A stretch of 64,000 nt of DNA from Roseiarcus sp035606915 (GTDB taxonomy: Bacteria; Pseudomonadota; Alphaproteobacteria; Rhizobiales; Beijerinckiaceae). The position numbers were made by a program, and so were the translations under genes. This document shows, one piece after another, positions 61,652 to 64,000 of this stretch; within the stretch, counting starts at the first letter, position 1; every line of letters starts with the position of its first letter. The DNA lies in the NCBI GenBank assembly GCA_035606915.1, contig DATNDU010000099.1, positions 18,837-82,836 on the forward strand. Reading direction: 5' to 3'. The notes beneath the pieces were generated by a model that saw only the letters and a program-made list of their open reading frames with translations, had not been told where the DNA came from and ran no database searches.

Positions 61652-61933
61652 CGGCGAACGGCCGGGACAGGTCCGGCTCAGGTTTCTTCAGAGGGTTAAG
61701 CGGCGTCTCGTGTCCCGGCGGCAGCGTCGGCGTCGTAGGACGGGCGTGTTATTTCGAAGGGACCGCCGGCAGCGAGAATGTCCCCAGGGGCGGGGAATGG
61801 ACGTTGCGATGCGGACGGCCCGCGTTCCAAAGCTTGCAAAAGCTCTACCTTTTGGAAGAGGAGTCCGAGCCTATCTAACTAGCTGAATTTGCTGTCTATC
61901 GACTTTTGCAAAACCCTGTTGCATAATGACCGG
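61652..61933. promoter_or_regulatory. Border of the ABC-3C island with a recombinase promoter candidate
   Basis: GC falls across this 282-nt gap, and no gene is seen. Near its end TCGACT (61899-61904) and CATAAT (61922-61927) form a -35/-10 pair with 17-nt spacing, placing the start point at the recombinase ATG. A perfect palindrome TTTTGCAAAA (61904-61913) lies in the spacer, a possible recombinase or repressor site. Confidence 0.4.
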
Positions 61934-62509
61934 ATGAAAATCGGCTATGCCCGCATCTCAACGGAAGAGCAATCGCTCGATCTTCAGCGCGACGCACTGA
62001 AGAGAGCGGGTTGCGGCGAGATTTTTGAAGACTGCGGCGTTTCGGGTGCCACTGTGCGTCGCGTTGGACTCGACATAGCTTTGAGCAAAGTCGGGCAGGG
62101 AGATTCTCTCATCGTCTGGAAATTGGATCGTCTTGGCCGATCACTTCCTCACCTGATCGAAACCGTGAAAGAGCTCGGAGAGCGAGGTGCGGGCTTTGCA
62201 TCCCTCTCGGAAAGCATCGATACGACCACGGCAGGCGGCACTCTGATTTTTCATATCATGGGCGCGCTCGCGGAATTCGAGCGTTCACTCATCGTGGAGC
62301 GCGTCAACGCCGGAATCGCGGCGGCAAAAAAACGCGGCAAGCATGTAGGCCGCCCGCGCAAACTTACCCCTGAGCAAATTGCGCATGCACGTGAAGTGAT
62401 CGATGGTGGAATGCAAACGCCAGCCGGAATGGCGGGCTTGCTCGGTGTAGATCATTCAACATTATGGCGATCAATCCGGCGCCAGGAGGCTGTGCCCGAT
62501 GGACGCTGA
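61934..62509 (+). CDS. Serine recombinase (resolvase/invertase family)
   Basis: The 191-aa protein has the catalytic Ser9 in GYARISTEEQSLDLQR, the conserved KLDRLGRS, and a C-terminal HTH (GMAGLLGVDHSTLWRSIRR). Resolvases of this size invert or resolve DNA at short sites. I chose the ATG at 61934; no Shine-Dalgarno sequence is seen and the transcript may be leaderless. Its last 11 nt overlap the ABC-3C effector gene, so the two are probably co-expressed. Base composition is lower in GC than in the chromosome before it. Confidence 0.93.
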   Translation: MKIGYARISTEEQSLDLQRDALKRAGCGEIFEDCGVSGATVRRVGLDIALSKVGQGDSLIVWKLDRLGRSLPHLIETVKELGERGAGFASLSESIDTTTAGGTLIFHIMGALAEFERSLIVERVNAGIAAAKKRGKHVGRPRKLTPEQIAHAREVIDGGMQTPAGMAGLLGVDHSTLWRSIRRQEAVPDGR

Positions 62510-63431
62510 TGACATTGATTGGTCGTGGCAGCAATTGCACCTGCACCTCACACTTAGAGATATCGACGGCAATGCGTTCGAGACACTTTTCCAAGATATT
62601 GGAAAGGCGCTTTGGGGAACTGCGTTCCACGCAACAATCCCAATGGGAAGCCGGGGCGATCTGAAATGCGATGGCTGGCGGCCCGACGTTGGTTATGTCT
62701 ACCAGTGCTATGGCCCGCGCTACGGACGAGCTGACGTCGACGACGCCTTAAAGAAGGTCGATACGGATTTCCGTGGGGCAAAGGATCACTGGAAAGATTT
62801 GCTGAAAAAATGGCTCTTCGTTGTAGGTCTCTACAGCAACAAAATACCGTCCCAAGTCTCCCGCCTCATAGCACAACTCTCTGGCGAATTAAGTATTCCT
62901 TCCGAGGTTTTGCATCGCGGCGATATTGTCGGATTGGCGAGCGGTATAGCACCAGAAATTCGCGCCCGGATGTTTGGGGGTCGCGCTCCCACTCGCAGCG
63001 ACATGATTCGTCGAGCAACGTACGAGAACATTGGCCGCGCCCTCGCCTACATTCGTGCCGACATTACGCGCTCACCGCTTGAGGCCATTCCGCTGCCAAC
63101 AGCCCTTGAGGAGAAGGTCGCCTATAATGTGCTGCCAGATAGCGCCCGCCTGCTTTTCGGCATCAGTACCGCCGCTGCAAAGCGTGTCGAAAAATACATC
63201 GAGGGACAAGCTGATCCCAATGAAGGCGCGCGCATGGCGAGTGGATTTGCTGACCGGTATCGTCTTTTGCGGTCCGAAGGGGCGGAACCGGCGGAGGCGT
63301 TTCAGCAATTGGTGATCTTCGCCGGGGGGGCAACTGGCGATCCTGACAGAGACGTAGCGGCGCTAGCCATTGTGACGCACTTTTTCACGACATGTCAGAT
63401 CTTCGAACAGCCGCCGGAGACCGGGACATGA
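62499..63431 (+). CDS. ABC-3C system effector, REase-like N-terminal domain
   Basis: The 310-aa protein opens with a restriction-endonuclease-like domain: FETLFQDIGKALWG, then GDLKCDGW (Asp54, Asp58) and VYQCYGP (Gln69). The layout resembles Mrr/PD-(D/E)XK domains, but the catalytic Lys position reads Tyr71. The remaining ~200 residues are helical and probably hold the ABC-3C-specific C-terminal domain. Known ABC-3C systems consist of an effector, a small middle component and an ATPase; all three occur here in order. The ATG overlaps the recombinase, and its stop overlaps the next start (ATGA). Confidence 0.78.
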   Translation: MDADDIDWSWQQLHLHLTLRDIDGNAFETLFQDIGKALWGTAFHATIPMGSRGDLKCDGWRPDVGYVYQCYGPRYGRADVDDALKKVDTDFRGAKDHWKDLLKKWLFVVGLYSNKIPSQVSRLIAQLSGELSIPSEVLHRGDIVGLASGIAPEIRARMFGGRAPTRSDMIRRATYENIGRALAYIRADITRSPLEAIPLPTALEEKVAYNVLPDSARLLFGISTAAAKRVEKYIEGQADPNEGARMASGFADRYRLLRSEGAEPAEAFQQLVIFAGGATGDPDRDVAALAIVTHFFTTCQIFEQPPETGT

Positions 63432-63676
63432 TCTTACCTGACCGTAATATAGCGCCTGATCGCGCGCTCCTGACGATCGGCGGCTTGGTCTTCGATCGGC
63501 TTGCTGAACCAAAGACCGCATCGCGACTGTGGGATGAAATTCGAGAAGCGCATCGCAGGCGCCCCATTTCGTATGTCTGGTTTTTACTCGCTGTCGATCT
63601 CTTATTTACTCTAAACCTTGCATGGTTCGACCAAGATGGACTGTTGAAACGTCAGGTCCAACAGGAGCCTACCTGA
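63428..63676 (+). CDS. ABC-3C system middle component
   Basis: The 82-aa protein starts MILPDRNIAPDRALLTIGGL and contains WFLLAVDLLFTLNLAWF and DGLLKRQ, the pattern of a small winged-helix-like ABC-3C middle component (MC6-like). It is thought to link the ATPase to the effector. The ATG overlaps the effector stop, and its stop overlaps the ATPase ATG (TGATG). Confidence 0.8.
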   Translation: MILPDRNIAPDRALLTIGGLVFDRLAEPKTASRLWDEIREAHRRRPISYVWFLLAVDLLFTLNLAWFDQDGLLKRQVQQEPT

Positions 63677-64000
63677 TGCTTCACCGTATTTCGTCAGATC
63701 ATGCCTCCTTCAAGACCTTCGAATTTCGGAAGGGATTGAATATTATTCTTGCTGATCGCCAGAATGCTACCGACGATAAAGCCGCCCCCGCACAAGACAA
63801 GCGGACGCGAAATGGTGCGGGCAAGTCGAGCTTTATCGATCTCGTTCATTTTCTTTTGGCAGGAGGGCCTGAGGGAGCCTTAAAATCAAAAGAACTTGCG
63901 GAATGGACTTTTAATCTGTGCCTAGACGTGGGCGACGAGCGCTTAGTTGTGGAGCGTAAGCTCGATGGTTCTCGCCTTTCTATAAGTTCCGATCGACCTA
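63676..64000 (+). CDS. ABC-3C system ATPase (Rad50/SMC-like, DUF2326 type), N-terminal part
   Basis: The 108 residues visible before the window end contain FRKGLNIILADR followed by the Walker A motif RNGAGKSSFIDLVHFLL near residue 45, as in DUF2326-type SMC-like ATPases of ABC-3C systems. The coiled-coil arms, signature motif and Walker B must lie beyond the window. It is translationally coupled to the middle component (TGATG). Confidence 0.83.
   Translation, partial: MLHRISSDHASFKTFEFRKGLNIILADRQNATDDKAAPAQDKRTRNGAGKSSFIDLVHFLLAGGPEGALKSKELAEWTFNLCLDVGDERLVVERKLDGSRLSISSDRP

Overview
The window looks like a chromosomal stretch of a high-GC alphaproteobacterium. GC reaches about 80% in lines I counted by hand inside tamB, and gene content (soxBDAG, ribH-nusB, tamAB, a GbdR/GlxA-type regulator) fits Hyphomicrobiales. 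The PrmA N-terminus hints at the Beijerinckiaceae/Methylobacteriaceae/Methylocystaceae side, but I hold that loosely. Genes are tightly packed, with many ATGA, GTGA or TGATG junctions that imply translational coupling.

Layout. 1-12970: methylated-amine and imino-acid catabolism. A fused aconitase X (probable cis-3-hydroxy-L-proline dehydratase) converges on a GbdR-like regulator, which is divergent from the heterotetrameric sarcosine oxidase operon soxB-D-A-G. Next come an M19 dipeptidase-like gene on the other strand and an operon of an Ldh2-type (probable pyrroline-2-carboxylate) reductase, a 544-aa unknown protein, a DUF3726 protein and a SABATH-type carboxyl methyltransferase. 13069-21977: tamA-tamB, an M20 peptidase, a NUDIX hydrolase and a KDG-kinase-like PfkB protein. 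21974-25941 (minus): housekeeping genes prmA, a small unknown gene, nusB, ribH, a lone Rieske petA and coaD. 26029-28874 (plus): osmC-like, a small membrane protein, msrA, prmC and a YciA-type thioesterase.

28928-31910 (minus): a three-gene probable arsenic operon of arsR with a C-terminal Cys cluster, an ArsO-like flavoprotein with a Cys-rich tail, and an MFS exporter. It is followed by a frameshifted IS1380 transposase remnant. 32506-42108: a ten-gene operon for nucleoside-type substrates, with a GntR/UTRA regulator, BMP-family ABC importer, isochorismatase-like hydrolase, PfkB kinase, nucleoside phosphorylase, SIS isomerase and aldehyde dehydrogenase. 42201-51430 (minus): an AraC regulator, a metal-dependent amidohydrolase, CoxE-like VWA and CoxD-like MoxR ATPase, a molybdenum hydroxylase whose large subunit is split into two polypeptides, an SRPBCC protein and a GntR/FCD regulator. 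51879-59705: a sugar or polyol catabolic cluster with an RbsABC-type importer, two TIM-barrel isomerase/epimerases, a Gfo/Idh/MocA oxidoreductase and an SDR. 59933-61651: an acyl-CoA synthetase.

61934-64000: GC drops to about 47-50% in hand-counted lines. A serine recombinase overlaps the first gene of an ABC three-component (ABC-3C) conflict system: a REase-like effector, a small middle component, and a Rad50-like ATPase cut by the window edge. This island is the strongest candidate for an unusual system here. I saw no rRNA, tRNA, riboswitch or CRISPR array.
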